Below are positions 37,785 to 48,639 of a stretch of 64,000 nucleotides of DNA, piece by piece. How positions within the stretch are numbered: position 1 is the stretch's first letter; every line of letters begins with the position of its first letter. The notes beneath the pieces are model-generated. The model was not told the origin of the DNA. It did not search any database and saw only the letters and a program-made list of their open reading frames with translations. A program made the position numbers and the translations under genes. This stretch comes from Prochlorococcus marinus XMU1412 (GTDB taxonomy: Bacteria > Cyanobacteriota > Cyanobacteriia > PCC-6307 > Cyanobiaceae): contig NZ_JAAORJ010000002.1 of assembly GCF_017696315.1 (NCBI RefSeq), positions 62,001 to 126,000 on the forward strand, written 5' to 3'.

Positions 37785-39536
37785 ATGACATCATCTATTG
37801 AATGCAAAAATTTTCTTAGAAGTTTACAACTTTTGAATCTTCTTGTAAAAATAGGAGTTCAAAATTTAATATTATGTCCTGGTAGTAGATCAGCACCTTT
37901 AGCAATAGCTGCTGGAGAATTAAATAAATTAGGACTGGTAAATATTTTTAATTCAATAGATGAGAGATCTGCGGGATTTCACGCTCTTGGGATTTCTGCT
38001 GCATCAGGTAATCCCTCTTTAGTTATTACCACTTCTGGGACTGCTGTAAGTAACTTATTGCCAGCAGGAGTTGAGGCAGATCGATCTTGTAAAGGTATTA
38101 TCTTTCTTACTGCTGATAGACCCTTAAGATTAAAAGATTGTGGTGCTAATCAAACAGTAAATCAAGAAGATTTTTTGAGTTCAGTCTGCAGAAGGGTTTT
38201 AAGTACAAATTTAAATGGACTTCATGAAACACAAGAAAATGAAATCTTGAATTTAGTTCGAATTACTGAGAAACAAATATCAACCTTCCCTGGTCCTATT
38301 CATTTAAATATTCCTATTGATAAGCCTTTAGGTATATCATTTTTGAATAAAAAAAATGTTTTAGAGGTTTTTGAGAGAATTTATTTAAAGAAAAAATATA
38401 TATTTCAGGAAGTTGAAATAAAGTCTGATAAAAACAAATTCTTAGAAATTTCAGAAAGATTAAATTTCGATGAATCCGGAATTATTTTGGTAGGTCCCTA
38501 TCAAGGTTCCATAAATGATTTGACTTCTTTCAATAAATCTTTAGAACGATTACAAGAGATTACTGGTTGGCCAGTATTTGCTGATCCTGTTTCAGGAGTT
38601 TATTCTGACTTGAGAGGATTAGTAGTGAATTGGGAATTAGTCTTAAGAAAAAATAAAAATTCAATAAATTGTCATCAACTTTTGAGGCTTGGCCCTATGT
38701 CATCCTCAATTGATTTGGAGAAGTTTTTAATAAACTTCGAAGGGATACAAGTCCTTATAAAAGAAAAAAACTATAGAAAATTGGACCCTATAAAAAAATC
38801 ATTTGAATATGATTTTGGGCTATCAAATTTTACTACTCTATTGTTAGAAGAATTATCAATTAACGAAAAAAACAAAAAGTCTCTTACTCCGATGGCTCTA
38901 AATCTAATAGAGCAAGGCGAGCAGATTAAAGAAATATTAAAAGAGAAAATTACTCAAGATAATCAAATTACAGAGTATAAGCTTGCAAATCTTGTTCCAA
39001 AACTTTGGCCAGCTGAAAATCCTATAATGCTTTCCGCCAGTAGCCCGATCAGAGATTGGCTTACGTTTTCTGAGAATGGAACTTTAACAAGAAATTGTTT
39101 CAGCTTTAGGGGAGCTTCTGGCATAGATGGTACTTTATCTCTTGCATTAGGTATTTCTAGAATTAAAAGTCCTCTACTTCTTGTGACTGGAGATTTGGCT
39201 TTTATTCATGATATAAACGGTTGGCTGATTGAAAATTCAATCGACATGAATTTAACCATTCTTCTGATAAATAATAATGGCGGCAATATATTTAATCGTA
39301 TTTATAAAGAAAATTTAAAAGAAGATGAATTAAAAAAACTTTTTCTTATGCCAAAAGAAATAAACTGGCCAAAACTCGCAGATGGTTATCAGGTAAACTT
39401 TAAAAGTGTGGCAAATTTTAAAAAATTAAGAGAGGCATTCGATTGGAGCATTTCTATCCAGAAATCTGTAATAATTAAAGTTGATATTGATCCGGAAAAT
39501 GAAATTTGTGAGAAAAATGCTCTGCTAGGAAAATAA
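37785..39536 (+). CDS. menD: SEPHCHC synthase (menaquinone/phylloquinone synthesis)
   Basis: MenD is the thiamine-diphosphate enzyme that joins 2-oxoglutarate to isochorismate. The N-terminal ThDP domain begins with [25 protein letters not shown] and has [13 protein letters not shown] with the cofactor-activating Glu. The C-terminal cofactor-binding motif is [13 protein letters not shown] followed by NNNGG. The 583-residue length is standard. menB follows after 46 bases, so two steps of the pathway to phylloquinone, the photosystem I quinone, are adjacent. Confidence 0.96.
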   Translation: MTSSIECKNFLRSLQLLNLLVKIGVQNLILCPGSRSAPLAIAAGELNKLGLVNIFNSIDERSAGFHALGISAASGNPSLVITTSGTAVSNLLPAGVEADRSCKGIIFLTADRPLRLKDCGANQTVNQEDFLSSVCRRVLSTNLNGLHETQENEILNLVRITEKQISTFPGPIHLNIPIDKPLGISFLNKKNVLEVFERIYLKKKYIFQEVEIKSDKNKFLEISERLNFDESGIILVGPYQGSINDLTSFNKSLERLQEITGWPVFADPVSGVYSDLRGLVVNWELVLRKNKNSINCHQLLRLGPMSSSIDLEKFLINFEGIQVLIKEKNYRKLDPIKKSFEYDFGLSNFTTLLLEELSINEKNKKSLTPMALNLIEQGEQIKEILKEKITQDNQITEYKLANLVPKLWPAENPIMLSASSPIRDWLTFSENGTLTRNCFSFRGASGIDGTLSLALGISRIKSPLLLVTGDLAFIHDINGWLIENSIDMNLTILLINNNGGNIFNRIYKENLKEDELKKLFLMPKEINWPKLADGYQVNFKSVANFKKLREAFDWSISIQKSVIIKVDIDPENEICEKNALLGK

Positions 39537-39582
39537 TTGGCAGTTAAATTTATCATTTTCTATCTTTGAATAATTAGGTTTC

Positions 39583-40440
39583 ATGAAAGTATTACCAGGT
39601 AAAACAACTTTAAATTGGTCAGAATGCAAATCTTATGAGGATATATTGTTTCACAAATCAGATGAGGGAATTGCGAGAATTGCAATTAATCGGCCTGAAA
39701 AAAGAAATGCTTTTAGGCCTCAAACTGTAGATGAACTTATTAACGCATTTAATATCGTAAGAAATGATGAAACTATTGGCGTAGTTCTCTTTACAGGCGC
39801 GGGACCTGACAAGAAAGGTATTTATTCTTTTTGTTCTGGAGGTGATCAGAGTGTAAGAGGTGAAAATGGATATAAAAATGATGAAGGGAAGCAGAGATTA
39901 AATGTACTTGAACTTCAAAGATTAATAAGAAGTTTGCCTAAAGTGGTTATTGCCTTAGTTCCTGGTTTTGCAATTGGAGGAGGCCAGGTTCTTCATTTAA
40001 TTTGTGATCTCAGTATCGCCTCTGAAAATGCAATATTTGGTCAAACAGGTCCAAGAGTTGGTAGTTTTGATGCTGGTTTTGGATCTAGTTATTTAGCAAG
40101 ACTTGTAGGTCAAAGAAAAGCAAAAGAAATTTGGTTTTTATGTAGAAAATATAATTCCAAGGAAGCTCTTAAGATGGGCTTGATAAATGCAATTACAAAG
40201 ATTGAAGAATTAGAAGCTGAGGGTGTAATCTGGGCAAGAGAGATTTTGCGAAATAGTCCAACGGCTATTCGTATTCTTAAAGCTTCATTCAATGCGGAGA
40301 ATGATGGAATTGCTGGTATTCAAGAATTATCTGGATACACAACTCAATTATTCTATTCGACTGAAGAAGCTCAAGAAGGTAGAAATGCCTTTCTTGAAAA
40401 GCGTCCACCAGACTTTTCTGACTATAAGTGGACACCCTAG
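39583..40440 (+). CDS. menB: 1,4-dihydroxy-2-naphthoyl-CoA synthase
   Basis: MenB is a crotonase-fold enzyme that closes the naphthoate ring in phylloquinone synthesis. Landmarks are [18 protein letters not shown], the SGGDQSVRG oxyanion region, [22 protein letters not shown] and [33 protein letters not shown], which is characteristic of MenB rather than other crotonases. The 285-residue length is standard. It lies downstream of menD in the same direction and probably in the same transcript. Confidence 0.97.
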   Translation: MKVLPGKTTLNWSECKSYEDILFHKSDEGIARIAINRPEKRNAFRPQTVDELINAFNIVRNDETIGVVLFTGAGPDKKGIYSFCSGGDQSVRGENGYKNDEGKQRLNVLELQRLIRSLPKVVIALVPGFAIGGGQVLHLICDLSIASENAIFGQTGPRVGSFDAGFGSSYLARLVGQRKAKEIWFLCRKYNSKEALKMGLINAITKIEELEAEGVIWAREILRNSPTAIRILKASFNAENDGIAGIQELSGYTTQLFYSTEEAQEGRNAFLEKRPPDFSDYKWTP

Positions 40441-40475
40441 TTTATTTTTCAAAAGAACTTTTTAAATAATTATTA

Positions 40476-41927
40476 ATGAGAATTCTTCTTGCCGCTGCTG
40501 AATGTGCTCCAATGATCAAAGTTGGAGGTATGGGAGATGTGGTTGGTTCGTTACCTCCATCTTTGATAAAACTTGGTCACGATGTAAGGGTAATAATTCC
40601 AGGATATGGAAAATTATGGAGTCTTTTAGAGGTATCGACTGAACCAGCTTTTAGAGCAAATACAATGGGCACTGATTTCGCCGTATATGAAGCAAAACAT
40701 CCCATTCATAATTATGTGATTTACCTCGTGGGTCATCCAATATTTGACTCTGACCAAATATACGGAGGCGAAAATGAGGACTGGCGCTTTACTTTTTTTG
40801 CTAGTGCCACTGCAGAATTTGCCTGGAATTGTTGGAAACCTCAAGTTCTCCATTGCCATGATTGGCACACTGGAATGATTCCTGTGTGGATGCATCAGGA
40901 CCCCGAAATTAGTACTGTCTTCACAATTCATAATTTAAAATACCAAGGCCCCTGGAGATGGAAACTTGAAAAAATGACTTGGTGTCCTTGGTATATGCAT
41001 GGAGACCACACAATGGCTGCGGCAATGTTGTATGCGGATAGGGTCAATGCTGTTTCTCCTACTTATGCAGATGAAATTAAAACCCATGAATATGGGGAAA
41101 GCCTTGAAGGCTTACTTAATTACATATCAGGTAAATTAAGGGGAATTCTTAATGGCATAGATCTTGATGAATGGAATCCAGCCAAAGATCCAGTTTTACC
41201 TGCAAAATTTAGTATTAAGAATTTAGAAAATAGGCTAGAAAATAAAAAAATTCTGCAGAGAGAAATGGGACTCGAAGTTAATCCTAAAAAATATCTTTTA
41301 GGTATGGTAAGTAGGTTAGTTGATCAGAAAGGGGTTGACTTACTTCTACAAGTTTCAAGAAGACTTTTAGCATATACTGATTCGCAAATAGTTGTTTTAG
41401 GTACTGGAGATAGGTATTTAGAGTCAGGATTATGGCAACTTGCATTAGATTACCCAGGAAGATTTTCTGTATTTCTTACTTATGATGATTCTTTATCAAG
41501 ACTTATATATGGTGGCTCTGATGCATTTTTAATGCCAAGTAGATTCGAACCTTGTGGCATTAGTCAACTACTTGCTATGAGATATGGTTCTATTCCAATA
41601 GTAAGACGAGTAGGAGGTTTAGTTGACACAGTTTCACCTCATGATCCAGAGAATAACAGTGGCACTGGTTTTTGCTTCGATCGCTTTGAACCTATAGATT
41701 TCTATACATCTTTAGTAAGGTCTTGGGAGGCTTTTAGGCATAAAGATAGTTGGGAATTATTGCAAAAAAGAGCAATGAGCCAAGAGTTTAGTTGGCAAAG
41801 ATCCGCTATCGAATACGAAATTATGTATAAAGATGTTTGTGGAATAAAAGAACCATCTCCCGATTTTGCTGAAGTTGAAAAATTCTCTTTCGGACAATCG
41901 GCTGATCCATCTTTAAAAAAAGTATGA
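40476..41927 (+). CDS. glgA: Glycogen synthase
   Basis: GlgA transfers glucose from ADP-glucose to glycogen (GT5 family). The N-terminal substrate motif is [13 protein letters not shown] (15-27), [12 protein letters not shown] follows, and the C-terminal nucleotide-binding site is [32 protein letters not shown]. The 483-residue length fits. It sits 35 bases after menB and 12 bases before murF, in a + strand run without shared pathway. Confidence 0.97.
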   Translation: MRILLAAAECAPMIKVGGMGDVVGSLPPSLIKLGHDVRVIIPGYGKLWSLLEVSTEPAFRANTMGTDFAVYEAKHPIHNYVIYLVGHPIFDSDQIYGGENEDWRFTFFASATAEFAWNCWKPQVLHCHDWHTGMIPVWMHQDPEISTVFTIHNLKYQGPWRWKLEKMTWCPWYMHGDHTMAAAMLYADRVNAVSPTYADEIKTHEYGESLEGLLNYISGKLRGILNGIDLDEWNPAKDPVLPAKFSIKNLENRLENKKILQREMGLEVNPKKYLLGMVSRLVDQKGVDLLLQVSRRLLAYTDSQIVVLGTGDRYLESGLWQLALDYPGRFSVFLTYDDSLSRLIYGGSDAFLMPSRFEPCGISQLLAMRYGSIPIVRRVGGLVDTVSPHDPENNSGTGFCFDRFEPIDFYTSLVRSWEAFRHKDSWELLQKRAMSQEFSWQRSAIEYEIMYKDVCGIKEPSPDFAEVEKFSFGQSADPSLKKV

Positions 41928-41939
41928 CTTAATTTTTTA

Positions 41940-43313
41940 ATGGAATTCTCTTCATCAGAATTAAACAATGTTTTGGGGGATATTAAAAATCTGAGCGACA
42001 GGAAAAGAGATTTTTTAAATTTTAAAAATATAAGCATTGATAGTAGAACTTTATTAAAAAATGATCTTTTTATAGCTATAGAGGGTAAAAATTTTGACGG
42101 TCATAATTTTCTCCCAGATGTTTTAGATAAAGGAGTTAAATCAGTAGTAATTAAAAAAGGGATGCAGAGATTACTTCCCAGTAATTTTCCTTATTGGGTT
42201 GTAAATGACACATTAGAGGCATTTCAAAAATTAGCATTGCTAAAAAGAAAAAAGTTAAATATCCCTATTGTCGCAATAACTGGTTCTGTAGGTAAAACAA
42301 CGACAAAAGAAATGATTGGTGGAGTTTTAAATAAACTTGGAAGAATTAAATTATCTCATGCAAATTTCAATAATGAGATTGGAGTTGGTCTTACTATTCT
42401 TGCTACAGATATAGAAGATAAAGCTTTAGTTCTTGAGATGGGGATGAGAGGTCTTGGTCAGATCGAGAATTTATCTAAATATAGTGAACCCGATATTGCA
42501 GTTATTACTAACATTGGCACAGCTCACATTGGATTGTTAGGTTCAAAAAAAAATATTACTTATGCAAAGTGTGAAATTAGTAAGTTCTTAAATCCCGAAG
42601 GAGTTGTAATAATTCCAGCAAATGATCCATTTCTAGAAAAGACTTTAAAAGAAGTTTGGAAAGGTAGAGTTACTAAAGTAAAACTTTTAAATATAGAAAA
42701 TCAAAAGGAGAGTTTCAAGAAAGATGATAATTTGCGAGGATTTTATGATCCTTCGAATAAAACAATTTTAATTGAAGAAAATATCTTTGAAATTTCATTT
42801 GAGGGATTTCATAATGCTTCGAATTTCTTATTTGCTTATGCAGTTGCCAAAGAACTAGGCATTGATTTTGCAAGTTTTAATAAATTTGATTTTTCAATTT
42901 TAGGTGGAAGGAATAAAATTCTGAAATCAGTAAAAACAACAATATATGATGAATCATATAATGCTTCGCCAGAGTCAGTAAAAGCATGTATTAACAACCT
43001 GCTTGAAAAACCGAGAAATAAATTTTTCATTTTTGGAAGTATGCAAGAATTGGGAGAAGAATCAGAAAAATATCATAAAGAAATATTCAATTTAATAAAT
43101 AATTCAGACATAGAAAAGTGTTTATTTATTTGCGATAAAAAAAATGAAAATATATACACCAATTATCTAAAAGATAATAAAAAATTTTTAGTTTTAAATA
43201 ATATTAAAGATGTACCTAAAGAGATAAACAAATCTACAAAAAAAGGCGATTCTATTCTTATAAAAGGGAGCAGATGTTGGCAACTTGAAAAAATTATTGA
43301 ATTAATCAATTAG
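41940..43313 (+). CDS. murF: UDP-MurNAc-tripeptide--D-Ala-D-Ala ligase
   Basis: MurF adds D-alanyl-D-alanine to the peptidoglycan precursor. The ATP-binding motif is GSVGKTTTKEM (about 115-125), NFNNEIGVGL follows, and ITNIGTAHIGLLGS and YDESYNASPESVKA are Mur-ligase landmarks. The 457-residue length is normal. The stop lies one base from the stop of the convergent glmU gene, leaving no room for a terminator between two cell-wall genes. Confidence 0.95.
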   Translation: MEFSSSELNNVLGDIKNLSDRKRDFLNFKNISIDSRTLLKNDLFIAIEGKNFDGHNFLPDVLDKGVKSVVIKKGMQRLLPSNFPYWVVNDTLEAFQKLALLKRKKLNIPIVAITGSVGKTTTKEMIGGVLNKLGRIKLSHANFNNEIGVGLTILATDIEDKALVLEMGMRGLGQIENLSKYSEPDIAVITNIGTAHIGLLGSKKNITYAKCEISKFLNPEGVVIIPANDPFLEKTLKEVWKGRVTKVKLLNIENQKESFKKDDNLRGFYDPSNKTILIEENIFEISFEGFHNASNFLFAYAVAKELGIDFASFNKFDFSILGGRNKILKSVKTTIYDESYNASPESVKACINNLLEKPRNKFFIFGSMQELGEESEKYHKEIFNLINNSDIEKCLFICDKKNENIYTNYLKDNKKFLVLNNIKDVPKEINKSTKKGDSILIKGSRCWQLEKIIELIN

Positions 43314-43314
43314 C

Positions 43315-44664
43315 TCAGGATTTCTTTCTTTCCCAATTTTCTATATTTACTTGCTTAGTTCTTGAGATTGCTAATGAATTATCTTTGGAGTCCTTTGTGA
43401 TCACTGAACCAGCCCCTGTAGTAACTGATTCCCCGAGATTTATTGGCGCTACAAAAACTGTATTTGCACCAATACTGGAATTTTTACCAATTTTTGTTTG
43501 ATGTTTTTTCTGACCATCAAAATTTGCAGTAATAGTCCCTGCTCCAATATTTGTAGATCTTCCAATAATAGAATCGCCAATATAACTTAAATGGTTTACT
43601 TTAGATTCTTCCTCTAATTGACTATTTTTGATTTCAACAAAATTACCTATTTTGCTAAAGGAAGATATTTTGGAATTAGGTCTTATATGACTGTAAGGGC
43701 CAATTTTTATATGATCCATTATCTGTGAAGCATAAATTGTAGAGTTTGAAATTTCACAATTTAATCCCACATTAGAATTTTCAATAAAAGTATTTGGTCC
43801 GATAATGCAATGACTATTTATTTTGGTATTTCCTCGTATATGTGTATTAGCCTCTATAGTTACGTCCTTTCCAATTTCAGCTTCTTCACTAATCGAACAA
43901 CTTGCTTTATTTATAAAAGTTACACCATTAAGCATATGCTTTTCTTTAATTAAATTCTGAATAATTTCCTCGCACTCTGATAGTTGAATTCTGTTATTAA
44001 TTCCTTGAAGCTCTCCGTTATCCTCTACCTCGAGGCTTAATGAATTTTTTAGCAAAGATATTGTATCTGTTAAGTAAATCTCTTTTTGATTATTATTGCT
44101 TTGCAAGGTATTGATTATTTCTGACAAATTACCCCAGTTAAAACAGTAAACACCTGCATTTATTAATGTATTTTCTCTTTCTAGATCATTGCAATCTTTT
44201 TCTTCAACAATTCTCTCTATACAATCTTCCTTCAAAAAAACTCTGCCATATCCATGAGGATTTGTTTTTTTTGTGGTAATTAAAGAAACATCAGCATTTT
44301 TTGAATCATGTAGATATAAAAGTCTTTTTAGAGTACTTGGTCTAATGAGCGGCACATCGCCATTAAGTACCAAAAGGTTACCTTCATATTTTTTTACTTC
44401 TCTACAAAGTTCCTGGATGGCATGACCTGTTCCTAATTGAGGTTCTTGAATAACAAAATGGATTTTTTTATCGTTTGGGATAGAATTTTGTACTTCTTTT
44501 GATTTGTGTCCAGTAATTACGAAAATTTGATCAGGTTTTAATTCGACACATGAATCAATTACTCTTTGAAGAAGACTTTTGCCAGAAATTTTATGTAAAA
44601 CTTTAGGCAATGAGCTTTCCATCCTAGTGCCTTTGCCTGCCGCTAATATCGCAACACTTAACAT
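43315..44664 (-). CDS. glmU: Bifunctional GlcN-1-P acetyltransferase / GlcNAc-1-P uridyltransferase
   Basis: GlmU makes UDP-N-acetylglucosamine for peptidoglycan and lipopolysaccharide. The uridyltransferase domain starts with [21 protein letters not shown], then [11 protein letters not shown] and NGDVPLI. The left-handed beta-helix acetyltransferase domain (about 250-440) shows hexapeptide repeats, with HIRPNSKIS and [20 protein letters not shown] as active-site parts. The 449-residue length is typical of cyanobacterial GlmU. Confidence 0.97.
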   Translation of the reverse strand: MLSVAILAAGKGTRMESSLPKVLHKISGKSLLQRVIDSCVELKPDQIFVITGHKSKEVQNSIPNDKKIHFVIQEPQLGTGHAIQELCREVKKYEGNLLVLNGDVPLIRPSTLKRLLYLHDSKNADVSLITTKKTNPHGYGRVFLKEDCIERIVEEKDCNDLERENTLINAGVYCFNWGNLSEIINTLQSNNNQKEIYLTDTISLLKNSLSLEVEDNGELQGINNRIQLSECEEIIQNLIKEKHMLNGVTFINKASCSISEEAEIGKDVTIEANTHIRGNTKINSHCIIGPNTFIENSNVGLNCEISNSTIYASQIMDHIKIGPYSHIRPNSKISSFSKIGNFVEIKNSQLEEESKVNHLSYIGDSIIGRSTNIGAGTITANFDGQKKHQTKIGKNSSIGANTVFVAPINLGESVTTGAGSVITKDSKDNSLAISRTKQVNIENWERKKS

Positions 44665-44689
44665 GTTTATTTGAAATCCTTATACAAAT

Positions 44690-45595
44690 TTAACTCTTAA
44701 AGGATAACTTCGTCATTCCCCACCTCTCTCTCCATTTTTTTGTAGATAGTAGATTTGAGGACAATTGCTCATCTAATCTTCTTTTGATTATATCGTCTTT
44801 ACTTGAGTTTAAATCTTGATCTCTATATGGAATACTAGCTTTAGTTAAGAGATGTTGCTCTTCCATTAAAGATAACTTTTCAAAATTTAAATTAGCTTTC
44901 AATTTATTCTTATCAAATTTTGATATTGCTACAGTTCCCTGACTCCAAAAATTTCTGTTTTTAAAACTTGGCTTAATGGTAAAAATTTCTAATCCAAGAT
45001 TTCTTAAAGTTTTTCTTACTGCGGCTGAAGAAGAATAAGTTATTAAATAACCCTGCGGATTAAGATTTTCTGTGACTTTAGATAAAAATTCAATTGTCCA
45101 TACTTGTGGGCATTTTTGAGGAGAAAAACCATCTAAATAAATTAGATCGAATTTAATAGATGAAGGAATGATGTTGATTTTTTCTCTAGCATCACCCCAT
45201 AAAACACTGCATTTAAAAAATTTATCCTCAAAGTAATCGTTACGATACAATGATTCAAATATTGTTCTAACTTTTGGAGCCCATAATTTAAGGAAAGATT
45301 TATTTCTAATCGAATATTCAAGAGGCTTTTTATCAATCTCCAAAGCATACAAATTTAAAAACGATTTCTGTTTAATTAATTCATCTAATAAAGAAGCGGA
45401 ATTGTATCCTAATCCAAAACATATATCCAAAACATTTAGAGATTTACCCTTAAATCTTGGCAAATTAGAAGTAGCTGTAAACTTTAACTTTGTTTCCTTC
45501 AATGCGCCCAATAAACTATGGAAGTTCTCTTGAAAAAACACACTTCTTAGAGAGTAACTACCATCTTTAGTTAAAACTTCTATTAATTCAGACAA
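44690..45595 (-). CDS. MnmC2-like SAM-dependent tRNA methyltransferase
   Basis: This 301-residue stand-alone methyltransferase (DUF752/MnmC N-terminal type) has the SAM-binding motif LDICFGLGYNSASLL and the family signature YLDGFSPQKCPQVWTIEFL. In E. coli MnmC the equivalent domain methylates the wobble 5-aminomethyl-2-thiouridine. The FAD oxidoreductase half is absent here, as in other cyanobacteria and plants. The gene sits between glmU and aroA on the same strand, 12 bases after aroA. Confidence 0.83.
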   Translation of the reverse strand: MSELIEVLTKDGSYSLRSVFFQENFHSLLGALKETKLKFTATSNLPRFKGKSLNVLDICFGLGYNSASLLDELIKQKSFLNLYALEIDKKPLEYSIRNKSFLKLWAPKVRTIFESLYRNDYFEDKFFKCSVLWGDAREKINIIPSSIKFDLIYLDGFSPQKCPQVWTIEFLSKVTENLNPQGYLITYSSSAAVRKTLRNLGLEIFTIKPSFKNRNFWSQGTVAISKFDKNKLKANLNFEKLSLMEEQHLLTKASIPYRDQDLNSSKDDIIKRRLDEQLSSNLLSTKKWRERWGMTKLSFKS

Positions 45596-45607
45596 AAACT
45601 TTTTAGG

Positions 45608-46924
45608 CTAGTTAGTTAGTTGGGCAAGCTCTTCCCAAAAAGTTGGATAAGAGACGCTAGCTGCATCTGCCCTCATGATTTTTGAGGTGCCTTTGGCAAG
45701 AAGTGAAGCAATAGCAAGACTCATCGCTACTCGATGATCTGTCTCACTGTCTACCTCCGCAGAATGGAATTTTGATTGCCCATTAATTATTAACCCATCC
45801 TCTTTTTCTGTTATTTCAGCACCAAATTTTTGTAACTGTCGTGCCATGACTTTTAAACGATCTGTCTCCTTAACTCTTAATTCTTGTGCATCTTTAATTT
45901 CAGAAACTCCATTACAAAAACAGGCAGCCACAGTTAGGATAGGAATTTCATCTATAAGTTTTGGTAGAATATCTCCCTCAATAGTGAATGATCTTAAATT
46001 ATTTGAAGTCTTTACTTTAATAGATCCAATAGGTTCACCTGCAATAGTCGATTCATCTAAAATCTCATAATTACACCCCATTGAATCCATTACATTTAAA
46101 ATCCCTGTTCTAGTAGGATTTAATCCGACATTCTGAATTAAAACCTCTGAATTTGGAACAATAGATGCAGCAATCATCCAAAAAGAAGCAGAGCTTATGT
46201 CTCCAGGAATCAATATCCTCTGGCCAATTAAGTCGCCACCTGACTTGACAACTACATTTCTTCCTAATTCTCCTCTGATACTAATGTCTGCTCCAAAGGC
46301 TTTTAACATTCTTTCAGTATGATCTCTTGAAGATGCTGGTTCAATAACAGACGTAGTTCCTGAAGCTTTGAGGCCTGCCAATAAGATTGCCGATTTTACT
46401 TGAGCACTCGCTACAGGGGTTCCAATAACACAGCCTTTTAGTTTATTCCCATTAATTGAGATTGGAGCTTTATTTCCTTTTTCTCTACCAAAAATTTTGC
46501 CACCCATCAACGATAATGGTTTACCAACTCTCTCCATTGGCCTTTCATTGAGAGAAATATCACCTGTTAAGATAAAATTCTTGCCTTCTTGACCGGCAAG
46601 TAACCCCATTAATAATCTCATGGTGGTTCCCGAATTACCACAATTTAGAATTTCTTTGGGCTCTTTAAATCCATCAAGACCTAATCCTGAAATCGTAAAA
46701 GGCTCATTTTTTTTTATTTCTGGCACATTCACCCCTAATTTTCTAAGACAATCAGCAGTTGAAAGTGGATCTTCAGAATGTAAAAACCCCTCAATAGTCG
46801 TCTCACCTTTAGCAATACTTCCTATTATTAGAGCTCTATGAGAAATAGATTTATCTCCAGGTACTTTTACTTTTCCTTTTAAATTAACTCCACCTTTTAT
46901 TGTGCGGATATTATTCATTTTCAA
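45608..46924 (-). CDS. aroA: 3-phosphoshikimate 1-carboxyvinyltransferase (EPSP synthase)
   Basis: AroA joins phosphoenolpyruvate to shikimate-3-phosphate on the way to chorismate. Landmarks are [48 protein letters not shown] and [14 protein letters not shown]. The GNSGT Gly corresponds to the glyphosate-sensitive position, with a Gly rather than Ala. The 438-residue length is typical. M1 and M3 are both possible starts. It is divergent from comB. Confidence 0.97.
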   Translation of the reverse strand: MKMNNIRTIKGGVNLKGKVKVPGDKSISHRALIIGSIAKGETTIEGFLHSEDPLSTADCLRKLGVNVPEIKKNEPFTISGLGLDGFKEPKEILNCGNSGTTMRLLMGLLAGQEGKNFILTGDISLNERPMERVGKPLSLMGGKIFGREKGNKAPISINGNKLKGCVIGTPVASAQVKSAILLAGLKASGTTSVIEPASSRDHTERMLKAFGADISIRGELGRNVVVKSGGDLIGQRILIPGDISSASFWMIAASIVPNSEVLIQNVGLNPTRTGILNVMDSMGCNYEILDESTIAGEPIGSIKVKTSNNLRSFTIEGDILPKLIDEIPILTVAACFCNGVSEIKDAQELRVKETDRLKVMARQLQKFGAEITEKEDGLIINGQSKFHSAEVDSETDHRVAMSLAIASLLAKGTSKIMRADAASVSYPTFWEELAQLTN

Positions 46925-47022
46925 ATTAAATACTTAATAAGATTTCTGTAAGAACAAATTAGTTATATATTATCAATAAGTTTGTTTTAAAAAAAAAATA
47001 ATCAAATTAAGTAACTGTTTTC

Positions 47023-47028
47023 TATAAT
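47023..47028 (+). promoter_or_regulatory. Candidate -10 element for comB
   Basis: The perfect consensus TATAAT lies 18 bases upstream of the comB TTG start, in the divergent aroA-comB gap. A -35 hexamer is not obvious at the usual distance (AATTAA/TTAAGT). The implied transcript would have a leader of about 12 bases. Confidence 0.45.
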
Positions 47029-47046
47029 AAAATCAGAAAAAAGGGC

Positions 47047-47781
47047 TTGATTATTAATCTTACTTATTATCACGTTGCAAAGGATGTTCCAGAAACAAGC
47101 CATGAAATTGCAGTGGTCATTGATGTTTTAAGAGCTACAACCACAATTTCTTGGGCTTTAAAGAATGGAGCTGATTCAATACAAGTTTTTGCAGATTTAG
47201 ACTTGTTAAGAGAATCTGCAATTAAATGGCAAGCTGAAAAGAGACTTATGCTTGGAGAGAGAGGCGGAAAAAAGATCGAGGGCTTTGATTTAGGAAATTC
47301 TCCTTTATCAGTTACAAAAAAAGTTGTTAATGGTAAAAGACTATTTATGAGTACGACTAATGGAACTAAATCATTGCAAAAAGTTCAAAATGCTAAGCAT
47401 TTATTTGCTATGGGACTACCAAATAGGAAAGCAGTTGCCGAAAAAATCATTTCATTAAAAAGTGAAAATGTTTTAATACTTGGGAGTGGTTGGGAAGGCT
47501 CTTATTCACTTGAGGATTCCTTAGCTGCTGGTGCTTTGGCGTCATACCTAAAACAGAACTGTGATTTCGAAATTAATATTCTGAATGACGAATTACAAGC
47601 TGCTTTGGCACTTTGGGATTTTTGGGGAAATGATATTTTGAAATGTTTAAAAACAGCAACCCATGGCAAAAGATTGACAAGTCTTGGAGATTATGAGGAT
47701 GATTTTAAATGTTGCTCTGAACTTGATTGCTTAGATATTGTTCCAACTCAAGTTGAAAGAGGTGTGATTCGTGCCTCATGA
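47047..47781 (+). CDS. comB: ComB-like 2-phosphosulfolactate phosphatase family protein
   Basis: The 244-residue protein matches the ComB family. It has VVIDVLRATTTISWALKNGADSI near the N-terminus, LMLGERGGKKIEGFDLGNSP, STTNGTKSLQKV and LGSGWEGSYSLEDSLAAGALA. In methanogens ComB works in coenzyme M synthesis, a cofactor not expected in cyanobacteria, so the true substrate is open. The start is a TTG with no clear ribosome-binding site. The nitrilase-family gene follows after 30 bases. Confidence 0.9.
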   Translation: MIINLTYYHVAKDVPETSHEIAVVIDVLRATTTISWALKNGADSIQVFADLDLLRESAIKWQAEKRLMLGERGGKKIEGFDLGNSPLSVTKKVVNGKRLFMSTTNGTKSLQKVQNAKHLFAMGLPNRKAVAEKIISLKSENVLILGSGWEGSYSLEDSLAAGALASYLKQNCDFEINILNDELQAALALWDFWGNDILKCLKTATHGKRLTSLGDYEDDFKCCSELDCLDIVPTQVERGVIRAS

Positions 47782-47811
47782 TTTACGAATTTGTTCACTA
47801 GGAGTAAGGTC

Positions 47812-48639
47812 TTGACTGATTTTTTGGTAGCTGCATTGCAAATTACGAGTACTTCAAATGTTGAAGCAAATTTTATTGAAGCAGAAGAACAGATTGAATT
47901 AGCTGCTAGAAGAGGTGCTGAGTTAATAGGATTACCTGAGAATTTTGCTTTTTTAGGAGGAGATGATGAAAAACTTGGATTAGCTTCTGAATTGTCAGAG
48001 AAGTGTGCAAATTTTCTAAAAACTATGTCACAAAGATATCAAGTATTTCTTTTGGGAGGAGGGTATCCTGTTCCTGCTGGTGATGGCAGTCATACTTTTA
48101 ATAGGTCAGCCTTATTTGGGAAAGATGGACAGATTTTGGCAAAATACGACAAGATTCATTTGTTTGATGTTGATTTGCCAGATGGAAATTTATACAAGGA
48201 ATCATCCACTATTTTATCTGGGGAAGATTATCCACCTGTTGTAGATGTCCCAGGTTTATGCAAAATAGGATTATCGATTTGTTACGACGTTAGATTTCCT
48301 GAACTCTATAGATATTTGTCTTCGAATGGTGCAGAGCTAATTATGATTCCCGCAGCTTTTACAGCATTTACAGGAAAAGATCATTGGCAAATCCTATTAC
48401 AAGCAAGAGCAATTGAGAATACTGCATATGTAGTAGCTCCAGCTCAAACTGGGATTCATTATGGGAGAAGGCAAAGTCATGGCCATGCGATGGTAATTGA
48501 CCCTTGGGGTACAGTTTTATCTGATGCCGGAAAAACTCAGGGAGCTGCAATCGCACCTGCTGATAAAGAAAGAGTAAAGAAAATTAGGGAGCAGATGCCA
48601 AGCCTTAAACATAGAAAAAACAACTTGTTTTCAAACTAA
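47812..48639 (+). CDS. Nitrilase-superfamily carbon-nitrogen hydrolase
   Basis: This 275-residue amidase has the full catalytic triad: E43 (GLPENFAF), K114 (KYDKIHLFD) and C157 (SICYDVRFPELYR). It resembles the Nit1/Nit2 branch, which includes omega-amidases and deaminated-glutathione amidase; the substrate here is not proven. I place the start at TTG 47812, which has an AGGAG seven bases upstream and begins at MTDFLVAALQ as homologues do. An in-frame TTG at 47791 lacks such a site. The stop overlaps the next ATG by one base. Confidence 0.88.
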   Translation: MTDFLVAALQITSTSNVEANFIEAEEQIELAARRGAELIGLPENFAFLGGDDEKLGLASELSEKCANFLKTMSQRYQVFLLGGGYPVPAGDGSHTFNRSALFGKDGQILAKYDKIHLFDVDLPDGNLYKESSTILSGEDYPPVVDVPGLCKIGLSICYDVRFPELYRYLSSNGAELIMIPAAFTAFTGKDHWQILLQARAIENTAYVVAPAQTGIHYGRRQSHGHAMVIDPWGTVLSDAGKTQGAAIAPADKERVKKIREQMPSLKHRKNNLFSN

